NCBI GenBank assembly: GCA_949825025.1
Contig: OX463779.1
Coordinates: 32,932,203 to 32,996,202, forward strand
Direction: 5' to 3'
DNA from: Siphlonurus alternatus
Lineage: Eukaryota > Arthropoda > Insecta > Ephemeroptera > Siphlonuridae
DNA: 64,000 nucleotides
Part shown: in pieces, positions 29,365 to 41,394 of the stretch
Layout of the letters: every line of letters begins with the position of its first letter
Position numbering within the stretch: the first letter of the stretch is position 1
The notes under the pieces: generated by a model
What the model was told of the DNA's origin: nothing
What the model saw: only the letters and a program-made list of their open reading frames with translations
Database searches by the model: none
Made by a program: the position numbers and the translations under genes

Positions 29365-32300
29365 ATGGATGACCAGATAGGTGAAAACTACCAGGGGACT
29401 GAAAGAGACTTGATCGATTTTTTGGAATATTATTCACCTGCATTGTTTAATATTATGGTCCTCTTTGATGAAATCGATTTTTACAAAATTTTGAGAATAT
29501 CACGGAACACAGAGACGGGTATTTGTAAGTACATGATGACATAATTGAAATTTTGGCTGTTATTGATCTTAATTTTCATTTTCACGTGCTGAGCAGTTAT
29601 CGAAATTATAGATTATTTTACGTCCGAGGCTGAAGCTATGCAGGAAAATGATCCTGATATGGAGCAATTGGGGGAGAAGATGGTTGATATGTTCAATGAA
29701 ATGCGAGGAATTATAGACGATCGTAGAGTTGTATACGATCATTGGTTGTCACAAGGTGATTAATTATAAAATTATAGTATTTATCATTCCTAAATATGAC
29801 TGATTCTCGACTCTTACAAAAAATATACAAGGTAATTTTTTTTAACAAAATGTTCGACAATTTTTATCTAACTTTATCCTACAAAAACTATTTTATGATT
29901 TATTCTGGGTGTTTATATATTAAATTGATTGTTTCACTAACATTGCACTAAATATTAAAAAAGTATTTTTTTAATTGTTGGAGAAGAGTTTTTCAGAAAA
30001 CGATCTTTTTGCAACGTGAATTACTAATTTACGAGAGATTGTGTTTATAGGTGATGTTAAGAGGGCGCTTTTGCTCGATCTTACACAAAACTGGTGGGGA
30101 GATTTTTTTTTCACTGAGGGGTGGATCACGGTGACTCGAAGCAAGCTGAGGTGGCTTGCTGCTGCTTGTAGGCTATTTTGTTCTCCTCCAACTAATTATT
30201 GTAATATCGTTTTAATGAAACGATTTTTTTTTAAAAAAAAAAATGCATAAATTTGACAGCCTAATAATGTTGAATGATGTTTGAGGTTCACCCGCACATG
30301 TCGTCCGAGTGCGCGACAAACATAAAAAACTGATGTAACACACTTAAGGTCCAGTTGAGGTCCTATTCACTTCAGCAATGTCGTTTTAGTTAGATTGCAA
30401 AATTGCAAGCAATTGATTTGACGGTTGAGTATAAAAGAAAAGTATATAAATACATATATTTATGTATATTATATATACATGCAATATACATAGTAGTTAT
30501 GTACTATATGAACTATAATACATCAATAAAGATATAAAATATATTCTTTGGAAATTGAGAGAATATAGGCCAGTCGTATTATAAACTCTGCTCGGTGTAC
30601 ACTTTCTACACCCGATCGACCTTATGTTCAGGTGCATCAGGTTGATCGGGTGCAGGAAGTGTACACCGAACAGGGTTTACAAACAGGCCTTATATAATTA
30701 TATTATAGGATTAATAAATGCCGCATTATTAACCATATAACTCTTTATAATATCTTTACACTTCTTACAGTGTATATATTTCAACAAAAATGGAACAAAG
30801 AAATTAAGTATATGTATACTAGATGTATAAAGAAATTTTATGTATCACTCATTTCATCTTCTCTTTTCTCTGCACCCCGTCATTATAGTGAAACCGATTG
30901 ATTTATTTATTTATATTATTATTTTAATTACTGTATCTTTATAATGATTAATAATTTCGATAATTTTAATAAAGTAATTTCTGCTTATTAAAACATAAAA
31001 AATATTGCGTCACGTGTAGATTCCTATATATGGAGGACTAGATCCGGTAACTGAGCATTTCACGGTCATAAATCACCTTCTAGTGACATTGCAAAAGTGC
31101 ACGTGCACTCGAATAACAGTCGGGTATTTTTTTTTAGGCAGAATAATATTTATGATGGACTGCAAAGTAAATGAAGTTTATGTATTCTAAAAATTAATTA
31201 TTTTAATAAAAAAAAAATTGATAATTATATATAAAACATCTGTTACATATTAAAATATTTATTGTACAAACAGTTAATATATATATTATTATGTATCACT
31301 AATACCATAATATTATATTAGATTAAAATTCAAAGTGTCATTACGGCCTTTTGTTTTATCTTTATATCTTTAAAATTGTAGCTTTTTATTATATCAATGG
31401 AATAAATAGTATATATACCCGAGTTGAAATAAATTTAATTTATTTGTCACTATTAAATTCTCCTCTCGTCTTTTCTCCCCTTATTTTGCACCATTTTAGA
31501 GGAAAAAAGCGGTGAAAAAGACAAGTTTACGTTTTTTTTTTTACATTTGTTATTCATGAAGAAAACAAATATATTAAACATTGATACATAATACAATATA
31601 ATTGTATGATAATTAAACCCCCAGAGTTAGAAACTCATATACGTCTTTTCCTCTTCTTGAACATAAAATGTTAAAATCATTGTCATCATTTCATCCTCAC
31701 TTTGAGCGAAGAGGAAATAAACTGTATTTTAGAGGTAAAATGATTAGGTTTAGACGTGCAAAAGATGAGTTGAAGACGTAAATTGACGTAATTTTTCAAT
31801 TAGGCGAGATATTTCTACGTGTACTTTTGATCTGTGTATACTCTAAGCGGAAGTTTCTTTGTTTTGTTTTTTCATTTTTTTTATGTCCTACTCGAGGGTG
31901 AGACTGGGGGTAAGGTCGAGCAATAAATCACAGGTCGATGGAGGGGAGTGCGGGAGGCTTGGGCCGCCTCCTGCCCCTCTGTTTGTGCTCGCCGACAAAG
32001 TCAAGTCCAGCAAAATGAACTGGAGTGAAAAAAGAAAAATATCTTTTTGTACGTCAAAAATCAATCAAAGCGCCCTCTTAAGACTACTAGAAAAATGTTT
32101 GAATGTTAAAATATTAATGAATACAAATAATTATCTCTTCTCTATTAATAATAATTAAATTATCGTCTTAAAAATAACAACAAGAGAGAAGCACGTGAGA
32201 TTTTTTTTTGTATAATATATGTAACTTTCTTTATTATGATCAAGTCGCCTTGTTTCCTCAATTTGCGTTAATTACTGAATATATTTTAATTGTAATAAAA

Positions 32301-32810
32301 TTTAGTTTCAGTTCAATATTGGAGATGGAGAATCACTTAGGGATATTATTGTTATAAAGTTATACACCATGCTTAAAAATTTAAAGGGTCGTTTTAAATT
32401 CATCATACGTACAGTAATTACACTTGTCGTCTTGGAAAATTGCGCAAGTGCAGCGTTGTAAATCCCTATTCCTCGTGTTTCTCTTACGGGGCATGGTGAT
32501 TAACAAGGCTGGAAAGGGAAATTTCCAACGCGGTGACTGTACAGTACATGTGCGATTCTTTAAAATGTAGTGCAATTTAAGAAAAATATGTTGTACTTGT
32601 CTTTTTACTTTTATGCATGTGAATTTGAACGTAAAATTGTAGAAGGGGATCAGTCACATACTGTACTATTTTAACGCATTTATATGCTTTGCAAGACATC
32701 GAATTATTTTATTTTTAGGGAATGATCTGTGTCGCATCGATGCTGCAGCCATGAACCATGTTTATGAAGTTCGACAAAAACAAAATCAAGGTGAACACAT
32801 CGAAGAGTAA
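29365..32810 (+). CDS. Tandem small-gene family, member B
   Basis: Exons 29365-29524, 29597-29755 and, after a 2,963-bp intron, 32719-32810 join at phase 1 to give 136 residues. Exon 1 starts MDDQIGENYQGTERDLIDFL and contains YYSPALFNIMVLF and EIDFYKI. Exon 2 contains DPDMEQLGEKM and ends RRVVYDHWLSQ. Exon 3 starts DLCRIDAAAMNHVYEV and ends EHIEE. The protein is acidic, predicted mostly helical, with no signal peptide or membrane span. Exons 1 and 2 align closely with member C. The 3' exon could instead be the remnant of a lost neighbour, since the intron is much longer than in C (343 bp) and carries repeats. No known domain is recognised. Confidence 0.65.
30567..30690. repeat. Short hairpin element in gene B intron 2
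   Basis: CTGCTCGGTGTACACTTTCT and ACACCCGATCGACCT pair with AGGTTGATCGGGTGCAGGAA and GTGTACACCGAACAGGGTT. The outer GGCC/GGCC words also match (ATAGGCCAG, ACAGGCCTT). Confidence 0.7.
31430..31770. repeat. Reverse-orientation copy of the distal part of repeat R
   Basis: CTTGAACATAAAATGTTAAA and TCATCCTCACTTTGAGCGAA are the inverse of segments at 51240-51330 and 55200-55290. The order TTGCACCATTTTAGAGGAAA is also shared. It shows that this repeat is dispersed. Confidence 0.6.
32409..32546. repeat. MITE family A, copy 2
   Basis: TACAGTAATTACACTTGTCG opens the left arm, and GGGGCATGGTGATTAACAAG with ACTGTACAGTA closes the right arm. It lies about 170 bp upstream of the third exon assigned to gene B. 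Confidence 0.65.
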
Positions 32811-33002
32811 GGTGTGTTTAAAATAATTTTAAATTGGAATTATTATTTTTATTGCATGTTATAATTACATAATCTAAATTTATGACTGATTCCATAAATA
32901 TAAATAAATAATAATTAAATTCAAAATAAAACTATGGGCACAGGCTTGTAACCCATCTCAAAATGAAAGTTTTTTCACTGCATTCTTTGCTGTGATAGGG
33001 CG

Positions 33003-33853
33003 ATGGATGACTCATACCAGTTAGGTGAAGACTACCAAGTGACTGAAAGAGACTTAATTATGTTTTTGGAATATTATTCACCTGAATTGTTTAATATAAT
33101 GGACCTCTTTCAAGAAATCGATTTTTACAAAATTGTGGGAATGCCAAAGGATATAGAGACAGACTTGTGTAAGTACATGATTTAATTATGGAATTTTTGG
33201 CTATTATTTATTTTATTTATCTTATTTTTGTTTTTGTACATGCTGAGCAGTTATCAGACTTATACAGTTTTTTGTGGGTCGATCGCAAGTTCTGTCAGAA
33301 GAAGATCCAGATATGAAGGAATACGCGGAGTATATGATGGATAGGTACAATGAAATGCGCCGCATTATAGAAGAGCGTAGAGTTGTGTACGATTACTGGT
33401 TGTCACAAGGTGATTCACTTTTTATTTATTTTTCTAATTTTGACATATATGTGACTGATTCGCAACTATTCCGAGAAGAATTTTCATGTAAAAACAACAA
33501 ACGTGTGAGAATTTTCTGTATAGGCAACTTGCTTTACTTTAAAGCTCAACAAGTTGCATAGTAAATAGTAAAGTACCTTTGCGTAAATTGATTAATGTGC
33601 GTTTCTAAACAATGCAGTGCAATGTAAGAAAAATACGTGATATTTAATGCATTTGAATTTCATAGTAAAAATGTGGAAGAGAAACAGTCACATACAGTAA
33701 ATATTTTATGCACCATCGTTATGTTTTTGCAACATATCGTATAATTTTTTAGGAAGTGATCTCTGTCGCATCGATGCCGAAGCTATGTACCATATTGTCC
33801 AGATTCGAGGAGACATTCAATATCACACCGGTGCAGATATGATCGAAGAGTAA
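33003..33853 (+). CDS. Tandem small-gene family, member C (complete)
   Basis: Three exons, 33003-33168, 33251-33409 and 33753-33853, splice in phase 1 at GTAAGT, GTGATT and AG sites to give 141 residues. This is the clearest member. Exon 1 starts MDDSYQLGEDYQVTERDLIM and has YYSPELFNIMDLFQEIDFY. Exon 2 has EEDPDMKEYAEYMMDRYNEM and ends ERRVVYDYWLSQ. Exon 3 starts SDLCRIDAEAMYHIVQI and ends MIEE. The composition is acidic and helical, with one cysteine in the tail and no signal peptide. The sequence just before the ATG (CTGTGATAGGGCG) is shared with A and B, which supports the start. No known family is recognised and no function is proposed. Confidence 0.75.
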
Positions 33854-34589
33854 GAAGGTGTGTTAAAAATAAAATTAAATATCATAATCATCAATTATTT
33901 CTTTACCGTCTTAGAACTAGATAATCTTCATTTATGACTGATTTCATCAACCAAAGAATTAAATTTTAATGGATATGAAATTTAAAACGGCACTATGATT
34001 ACACAAATAGATGAGCGAAACAAGTACAGTAAATCTTAAAATCCGAAAAATTCCATTTATGCAGGCTTTTGCATCACCACAAAAAAATATTGTAAAAAAA
34101 AATGTTTAAGTATCGAAGTAAGATTGCAAAATTTTCCAAGGCAGCAAGTGTACAAAATAATAATATAATAATATTAATATTTGTTTATTGGGTAAAGTTT
34201 TATAAAAGAGTGCAGGGGGGCCCCGGGGTGAAGAAAACATTAAAGAACATCAACAAAAAAACAACAACAAATATTAGCGCATCTTCTTTTATATCTTACA
34301 TAAAATATTTTTTTCACAATGTATTGAACACTATGACGTCATTGAACTCTCCGGCCAAAAAAAATGATTGACATTATGACACTTCTAAACAACTGCAGTG
34401 TTATGGCAACAAGCTAACAGTTAATTAAATATTTACTATAGTCATATTTACGTGAAATTCCTGCTGGAAGTAGCCAGAAATGAGTAATTTTTTATCATAA
34501 TTGACAAAGTGTGAGTGAATAAAATATAAAGTTTTTACGAGATGATTCACTTTTTTATATTAGCAATTTTCCATCATTTTACTCTCTAA

Positions 34590-34920
34590 ACTGACACGTG
34601 ACCTGAAAAAAATTTGCACCTGCGGCGAGCTATTGGGGGGCATGGCCCCACAAACCCCCCAATACTGATGCCATGACGTGTTCTTGAACTTGAGAAACTC
34701 CTTCCCTGAGCAAATTCTGGATACGCCACTACCTGCTAGCATTGCTTATGAATTGAATTATTAAAAATTATAAGTGTGGAAAAAGAGCGTGCAAAATTGT
34801 GCCCCCCCCCCCTCCTCCTCCACCGCGGGAGTCGGTCGCGCCCATGGCATTGCGGCCCGAGTTCAGAACGTATTTTTCTTACGTGGCCTGCCACTAAAAA
34901 CAAGTTTGACACCCCTCAAT
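34590..34920. mobile_element. Transposon end fragments (hAT-like)
   Basis: Two adjacent fragments. On the minus strand, GGTAGTGGCGTATCCAGAAT starts at about 34735. AGGGGTGTCAAACTTGTTTT starts at about 34916 and is followed by GGCCACG and CGGGCCGCAATG-type words. Both look like hAT-type terminal sequences widespread in animals. No partners are seen. Confidence 0.45.
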
Positions 34921-35100
34921 AATTGTATAATTTTTAAGATTGCTATTATTTTACGAATACTATTAACAGTGAAAGAGTCTGTAGTATTGAATTATTGACG
35001 ATATAGAATTTATACCGATCTCCATGGATAAAAATTTAATCTGTGGAAGCAAATTCTTTAAAATAAATTTCATATTAGATAAAATTATTTATTATTCATT

Positions 35101-35301
35101 CACTCGTCGCCTTTGAAAAATTCCCACTTGCAGTTTTCTTAATCACCATGCCTTGTATTAGAAAAAAATCATAATTCAAAAAGCAGATCGTATTTATACC
35201 TCTGATAGGGGGGGGATGGAAGGGAAACATTTTAATTTTTTTTCATAATTTCCATGGCAAGGATATTTTTTTTTAACATTAGTGGCATTATCTTACCCTT
35301 A
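35101..35301. repeat. MITE A left half joined to MITE B right arm
   Basis: TCGCCTTTGAAAAATTCCCA through TTAATCACCATGCC is half of family A. It runs directly into a diverged family B right arm ending ATTATCTTACCCTTAA. This fused remnant lies just upstream of gene D. Confidence 0.6.
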
Positions 35302-35537
35302 AGTTGAAAGATATGGAAGCAGTCATAAATTTTCAGATTTCTTAATGCTTAGTGCTTGAGTTTTTTATATATTATATATATTTTATCATTTATGCAGGAA
35401 GTTATCGCTGATTCACCATGCTGAATAGCTGAATATACAGAGGATGGTTATTTATAAAAAAGGAATGGAAGGGGATGTAAAATTTATAAAATCAACAAAA
35501 AATACCTTTACAAAAATTGCAAATATTCTATAAAGTC

Positions 35538-36994
35538 ATGGATGATGAAATTTCATCGTTTCTACAAATAAATTTCCGTCGTTTAAGATATTTCTATCGT
35601 TTTTATCATAGTTTTAATTTGTATTTAATGACTGGAGTTGATAACAATGCATCGACCCAGACAGGTATGGTGTACACATGAAAATATTTAAGTCTGAATC
35701 CAACATGAGAATTTTTTTATTATTTTAGTTCTATATACCATCTTGGATCTTCAGGACAATCAAGCAAGATTTATTCCTGCTAGAGCGTTGATTGGTGCAG
35801 CACGCATTATAAGAGATTCTCGCGCTGTGTACGATCGTTGGATGCTACAAGGTTTGTTCCTTATAAGTAATTACGAAACAACTCTTATTGTGATTTTCGT
35901 AGAAATTTTATCAATTACAGTAATGCGTTTCTGGGCAACTTTGATAAAATATTTTTATTGCTTATTTGGAAACAGACTTGAGTTATGTATTGGTATATTT
36001 TTCCATCCTTTAAGGGTAAGATAACACGAACAATCGATTGTTGTAGTCCCATATGATTAGCATGTAAAGTCATTGTAAACCTTGGTAACCTAATAATGAT
36101 TCTGTATTTTTTTTTAGAGACAGTTCTTGGCACCAAAAAAATATGGAAAAAAATTTCAAAACAATCGGACGATCCAGTGTTTTAAAATTAATTCTTTCGT
36201 TTAGGTCTCCATGCATGGGAAAGCCCTATACTGAAAATTTGAAAAATTCATTAAAAAAAATTGGATCGTCCGATTGTTTTGAAATTTTTTCCATATTTTT
36301 TTGGTGCTAAGAACTGTCTCTGAAAAAATTTCAGAATTATTATGAGGTTGCTAAGGTTTACATGTTAATCAAATGGGACTACAACAATCGATTGTTCGTG
36401 TTATCTTACCTTTAAACTCCTTAAATTTGTATGACAATGTTCTGCAACGGTTCTTCAGTTTTTTCCGATATTTGTATTTTAAATATAATTATATGCAAGA
36501 CTCTAACATGACGTCACAACATTTGCTGCACTATTTTAAGGATGCTGGAGGGATTAAAAAACCTGAAAAAATGATAAATACATAAACTTAAGGTCCTGTA
36601 TGCAAGTATGAAATAACAATTTCTCCTGAAGGTTGCCCATTCTTAAACATAACAAATCTTGTTGATGGTATTTTTTAAAATCAATTGAGCATTATTTAAC
36701 GTCTCTTCTGTTAATACACTAATTTCGGAATGAAGTTTACGGTCTGGCCATTAAATATAAAATTTAATAAACAGTAATTTCTCTTTCTGTTTTATACTAT
36801 ATATAATATAATATATGATATATATATTAATATAAATATAATATATTAATATAAATATAATATAAATATAATATAATTATATATTATTTTATCTTTCTTT
36901 TTTCTTAGATTTGGAAGACTGCAAACATGATATTAATTGTATGGAATATCTTTGGAGAATGAAGAACGTGGGATTGGACGAGAACGAAGAATAA
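35538..36994 (+). CDS. Tandem small-gene family, member D
   Basis: Exons 35538-35664, 35729-35851 and 36909-36994 join at phase 1 to give 111 residues. Exon 1 starts MDDEISSFLQINFRRLRYF. Exon 2 ends IIRDSRAVYDRWMLQ. Exon 3 starts LEDCKHDINCMEYLWRMK and ends DENEE. It is shorter than B and C in exons 1 and 2 and forms a subfamily with E (identical exon-1 and exon-2 lengths of 127 and 123 bp). Exon 3 has two cysteines, at positions that match E. Intron 2 (1,057 bp) carries an intact MITE C. The transposase gene starts 30 bp after the stop, in the same frame but behind stop codons. Function unknown. Confidence 0.7.
36010..36415. mobile_element. MITE family C, intact copy (406 bp) in gene D intron 2
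   Basis: Ends TTTAAGGGTAAGATAACACG and CGTGTTATCTTACCTTTAA, followed inward by the palindrome GAACAATCGATTGTT. Arms of about 190 bp. This is the reference for reading the interrupted copies at 6827 and 8246. Confidence 0.8.
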
Positions 36995-37024
36995 TTTTGA
37001 ACGGGACAATTCTTGGTTTTTACA

Positions 37025-37975
37025 ATGGATTTAAATTCAGTGCATAATATACATGACATATCAATGATGTTTAAACAACAGACAAAGTCACAAATCGTTA
37101 AGACATTGGGAAATGCTGGTCTCATAAAAACTTCTAAGAAATGTAGCAAGTGCAGGAAACAGTGCTCGGTTGTGAAGGACGATTACGTTAAGCTGGGCTA
37201 CAAGTTTCGTTGTCCGAAATGCAGAAAATCAACGTCAATGTTAAATGGAACTTTCTTAGCAGAAACAAGACTCTCCTTATTGGATACATTTACGTTGTTA
37301 TTTATGTGGTGTGGTTGTGTAGGACTAAAAGAGGCTGCATATGTTAGTGGTGTTAACTATAATAGTGTTGCACAATATTACGAGTACTGTAAGGACATTG
37401 CCTCATGGAAAATATTAGATTCATCTGAACTCTTCTTGTTTGGCGGACCATCAGTCATATGTCAAATAGACGAGTCAGTGTTTTCAAAACGTAAATATCA
37501 CAGAGGAAAAAAAAGGCGGGGCCATAACAAATGGGTTTTTGGTATCTATGATACTGAAAAAAGACGTGGGTTACTGCGATTTGTTCCTGATAGATCTGCA
37601 AAAACATTGCAAGCAATAATACATAAGCATGTTCTTCCCGGAACAGAAATATGGTCTGATATGTGGAAGGGTTACACGGGCCTTGCTCCTATGCCCCCCA
37701 ATCCCCCAAAGCCTCCGTACAAATATATACACAAAACTGTAAACCATTCAAAATACTTCAAAGATCCTAAATCAGATGTATGCACAAACCATGTTGAGGC
37801 GATGTGGTCTGTGGCAAAGAGATATTTACGTAAGTTGTCTGTTATGGGATCAAAAAACATTGAACGTCATATTGATGTATTCATGTGGCGTAGTATTTGG
37901 GCTAAAGGTGACGTTTCAGAGACCTTCTCAAATCTATTGCAGCACATTAGGCAACGCTATCCCCCTGAAGAGTAA
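37025..37975 (+). CDS. Merlin/IS1595-type (ISXO2-like) DDE transposase, intact
   Basis: A single uninterrupted frame of 316 residues from ATG 37025 (CAATGG context); the frame is open further upstream to a TTG at 37013. A zinc ribbon lies at residues 40-66 (CSKCRKQC ... FRCPKCRKS). The catalytic core follows: D149 in CQIDESVFSKRKYHRG, D212 in EIWSDMWKGY and E258 in TNHVEAMWSVAKRY. These fit the ISXO2-like domain of bacterial IS1595/IS1016 and eukaryotic Merlin elements, whose transposases cut and paste DNA. Length and all three acidic residues are intact, without stops or frameshifts, in a region where other transposases are dead. I could not identify terminal inverted repeats around it, so it may be a young element with undetected ends or a retained host copy. 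The gene lies tightly downstream of gene D. Confidence 0.85.
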   Translation: MDLNSVHNIHDISMMFKQQTKSQIVKTLGNAGLIKTSKKCSKCRKQCSVVKDDYVKLGYKFRCPKCRKSTSMLNGTFLAETRLSLLDTFTLLFMWCGCVGLKEAAYVSGVNYNSVAQYYEYCKDIASWKILDSSELFLFGGPSVICQIDESVFSKRKYHRGKKRRGHNKWVFGIYDTEKRRGLLRFVPDRSAKTLQAIIHKHVLPGTEIWSDMWKGYTGLAPMPPNPPKPPYKYIHKTVNHSKYFKDPKSDVCTNHVEAMWSVAKRYLRKLSVMGSKNIERHIDVFMWRSIWAKGDVSETFSNLLQHIRQRYPPEE

Positions 37976-39035
37976 TTGAAGCATAACATCAACATGATAG
38001 TACTGTTCTGAAATATAAAGTGCTTAATTAAACAAGTGTAAAATACACGTATAATACATTATAGTGTTTGCTTGATTGGTTGCGATTTTGGGGCTGTTGA
38101 TACTTTTTGGTTATGTATGCTTCCACATTATAGTGTATGTATAAGTGAAGTTTATAATGTGAAGTTTTTATTTTTTATTTTATTTTATTATCTCTTTCAT
38201 GGGCACAAACATACATATTTCACAATGTACAAAGTTTCACACGGTGTTATGAAAATGAACTAACTAAATAATTTTAACAATGATTTGTAACATTTTCGTT
38301 TTAGTGTTACATTTAGGTTTTTTAATGTTGAAAAAAGTGGACTTTACAAATAAGTATTCAAGTGCAAATTTAATAATTTGAATTGTGTCTTAAGTTACGT
38401 GACTTACTGTGTGTGCATTTTTTTTTCCTTGTGTTTCGTTTCACTACTTGTATTATATACACTCACGCATGCAAGGACTGGGCCCCACAGAGCGAGAAAG
38501 ATCGACGGCCCACATTGGCGGGAGCTAGTACTCAAAAGTGAGATCTAAGGGTCCCGGTGTCCCCCAGTTGTCCACCGCAGGCTTGAATTTTTTTAATAGT
38601 TTTTCATTAGAATTTTTCATAATGTACACTAAATTTTTGAGAAATTATGTTTTAAAAAAAATGAGCTTTTATTACATTTTAATGTTAGTTGCAATTAATA
38701 TAATCAATATCATTATCAAGTATTTAATTATGGTGGTCATATTTATTAAAGTTTAATGATGAAAACTTACATAAAATATTTATATGCATACATGTAAAAA
38801 GGGGAAAAAACATGCAGTTTATAATATAGCAAATAAAGAAAAAAACTCGATCTCCTTTACAATTGAAAATATTTCATCTTTTTGTTTAAATTTTACATAT
38901 ATTTAAATTAACAAACTGGTTTTGGTTTGTGTTTGTATAAATACTCTCTTCAAGGTAATTTAAGAAACATGTTAGTACAAAAAGATTTAATCACTAACGT
39001 ATTTAATTGAGATTTTTTTATTTTACTAAGAAGGT
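37976..39035. other. AT-rich spacer with one GC-rich transposon fragment
   Basis: Mostly A/T-rich without a gene. At 38470-38585 a GC-rich piece (AAGGACTGGGCCCCACAGAG to CCCCCAGTTGTCCACCGCAG) resembles a decayed transposon end. Confidence 0.35.
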
Positions 39036-39245
39036 AGTAGGCAGGTCGCAGATAGAATCGCATGATTTTGCAGTGTATGATAAAAAATAAGAACCCATGC
39101 GATCAGCTGTGCGCGCGCACACAGCTTCGTATCGTATGTTTAGTTGTATGCTGTCGTATGATAAGAAATTTAGAACCGGTTCTAAATGAGAAACGTACGA
39201 TCGAAGAAATAACGAAATCATGCGATCCTGTCTGCGACCGGCCAT
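39036..39245. mobile_element. Foldback element with palindromic core
   Basis: GCAGGTCGCAGATAGAATCG and CATGATTT on the left pair with AAATCATGCGATCCTGTCTG and CGACCGGCC on the right. Inside are TGTGCGCGCGCACA and TAGAACCGGTTCTA palindromes. Confidence 0.7.
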
Positions 39246-41394
39246 AGATTAATTGCCAGGTAATTTGAACTTTCCAAATTAATTTTCAAAATTTATAAGG
39301 TCACACCAACAATTTTCTTAATGTCATACATTATTCACCTTTCAATTGGAAATTAGGAGTGATAATGATTTAGTAAAACAGCAAATTAAATACGCCAACA
39401 AGTAATTAAAAAATAAATTAATAAAAAAATGGGTAAAAATCTAATATATAAAATATAAATAAAAAATCTAAAAATTAATTCATGATTTATTCTTTTTTTA
39501 TCTCAATTTATTCATAACTATATAGTGCTTCATTTTGAAGCTTTTATATTAATTATATTAATAAATAATACGACCAGTGTCCTATATATGCTAAGAATGC
39601 TCTGATTAAAATAATCTGATAGGACGCAATATTAATTTAAACGTGCAAGTTATAAGACGACATAAATGAACGACATCTTTTATCTTCTTCGTTTAACAAC
39701 AACAACAAAATGCTGTATGTACTTTTATTGCCTGCAATTCCTTGATCGATTTATGAAAGAGGGTGCGCTTTAATTTCATTGTTTATTTTTTATCAGTTTT
39801 TATTTTTTCTCTGTTATATTTCTCCGTATTTTCCTTTTCTTTCTTTTTTTCTCATTTTTTCCATTTTTTTTTTTTTTCTGACTGGCGGCTCACTGTACCA
39901 CGTTCGATGCATTGGTAGACCAGTCCTTGCCTGCACTAAACAGTCAGTCATGTTTGAAATAAACGAAACATAAGACGAAAATTTACTGATTTTCTGCGTT
40001 GATATGAATTTTGCAAATATAATACAAATAAATTAATGAAAACTTTTCCGTGTGCAGTATTATATAGCCTTGATGTGTAGAGTAGTTTCAACATAATAAT
40101 AATAATATTAATAGATAATTATTGTAATTTAATTTAATTATATACATGTTACCACGTTGGTACTTGTTCGAGGCGTACATTATAAAAGTTACATCTCGTG
40201 GTGACTTTATTGTAAAAAAAATTAAATTTGCTTTGTAAAAATATTTCTTTTCTTATCATGTAATGTAAATAATTAATAGATAAATAACAAATGTCAAATG
40301 ACGTAAATGTTGACATTGATAGCCATTATTTTTTTCCTTTTCTATTTTATTACATGATAATCTTTGCCATTGGAAAGTTTCCTTCTGCAGCCTTGATAAT
40401 TACCATGCCCCGTAAGAATAAAGAATAACCTAGGACGCGGTGATTGATAAGGCTAGATGCAGGAGGGAGCATTTTGAGGCGAGGAGTGTACAATATTTTA
40501 AACGGAATAGTTATAGAGGCTTTACTTCAGCTGATTTTGCGGTCTTCCCACTACCCTATTTATTATGTATGTAAAAAAAAAAAAATGAATTTCTGAGATG
40601 AAAATAAATTCTTGGTTTATATCAGAAGTCACCAAAATAGCGGTGGTGAAGATGGTTTCAAATTAAAAGCTTTAGTTTTATATAAATGCTGAAGAAAACT
40701 CAAATTTTTTAACATAGTACCTTAGGGAGAAAATTTTCTCGGAGGGGAACATTTGAAGACTCTATTATAATGATATTTTTTAAAATTAGAACTTTTGTAG
40801 TTGTTTAAGGTGTACATTATTATTATAATGATTATTTCTCGCGCGGTGTTTCCATAAAATGTATATGTATTTTTCTTTTAGTTGGTTTTACTTTTGTATT
40901 GTATTTTTTAATGTAAAGTATTTTCAACCTAATAAAATTAATAAATAATAATAGTAACTTAATTACTTAATCATTTGTACTTGTTCGTGCAGTCCGAGGT
41001 GTACAGTATTGTTATAACGTCTCGTAGTCAAGTATTAGGCCACATGCAGAATCGTGTTTAGGCAAAAAGTAAACAAACTTGTGTACGTAGAGTATTGTTG
41101 ATTGTTGGTCACTGGCAATGTTGTGTAAAATTTTTATTAATATAATAAGCCTTATTGTAAATTTATGATTTTCACACGCACATTTCTATATGTCACAAAC
41201 ACTATAGATTTTCAAAATATTCCAAACCTAATTTGCAGTTATTGTCCTTTTTCATAATATTAAATGTGCATCTAAAGAAGCTTCCTTTATTTCGATATTT
41301 TGATTTCAAATTATACATAATTAACCACTTAAATGAAGGAAGTATAGCTTGAAGCAAGTTTCAGTTAGTTAATTGATTTTAATAGAGTATTGAT
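39246..41394. other. Gene-free AT-rich DNA
   Basis: No supported gene. It contains poly-pyrimidine tracts (39779-39880) and one MITE A copy (40355-40490). Confidence 0.45.
40355..40490. repeat. MITE family A, diverged copy
   Basis: GCCATTGGAAAGTTTCCTTC, TGATAATTACCATGCCCCGT and, in the right arm, GCGGTGATTGATAAGGCTAG with TTTTGAGGCGAGGAGTG. Confidence 0.6.

Noticed and set aside
30041..30250. Alternative third exon for gene B after a TTTATAG acceptor
   Set aside because: The frame would continue from exon 2, but the peptide lacks the C-R-I-D pattern seen in all other third exons of this branch and ends in a Lys/Phe-rich low-complexity tail.
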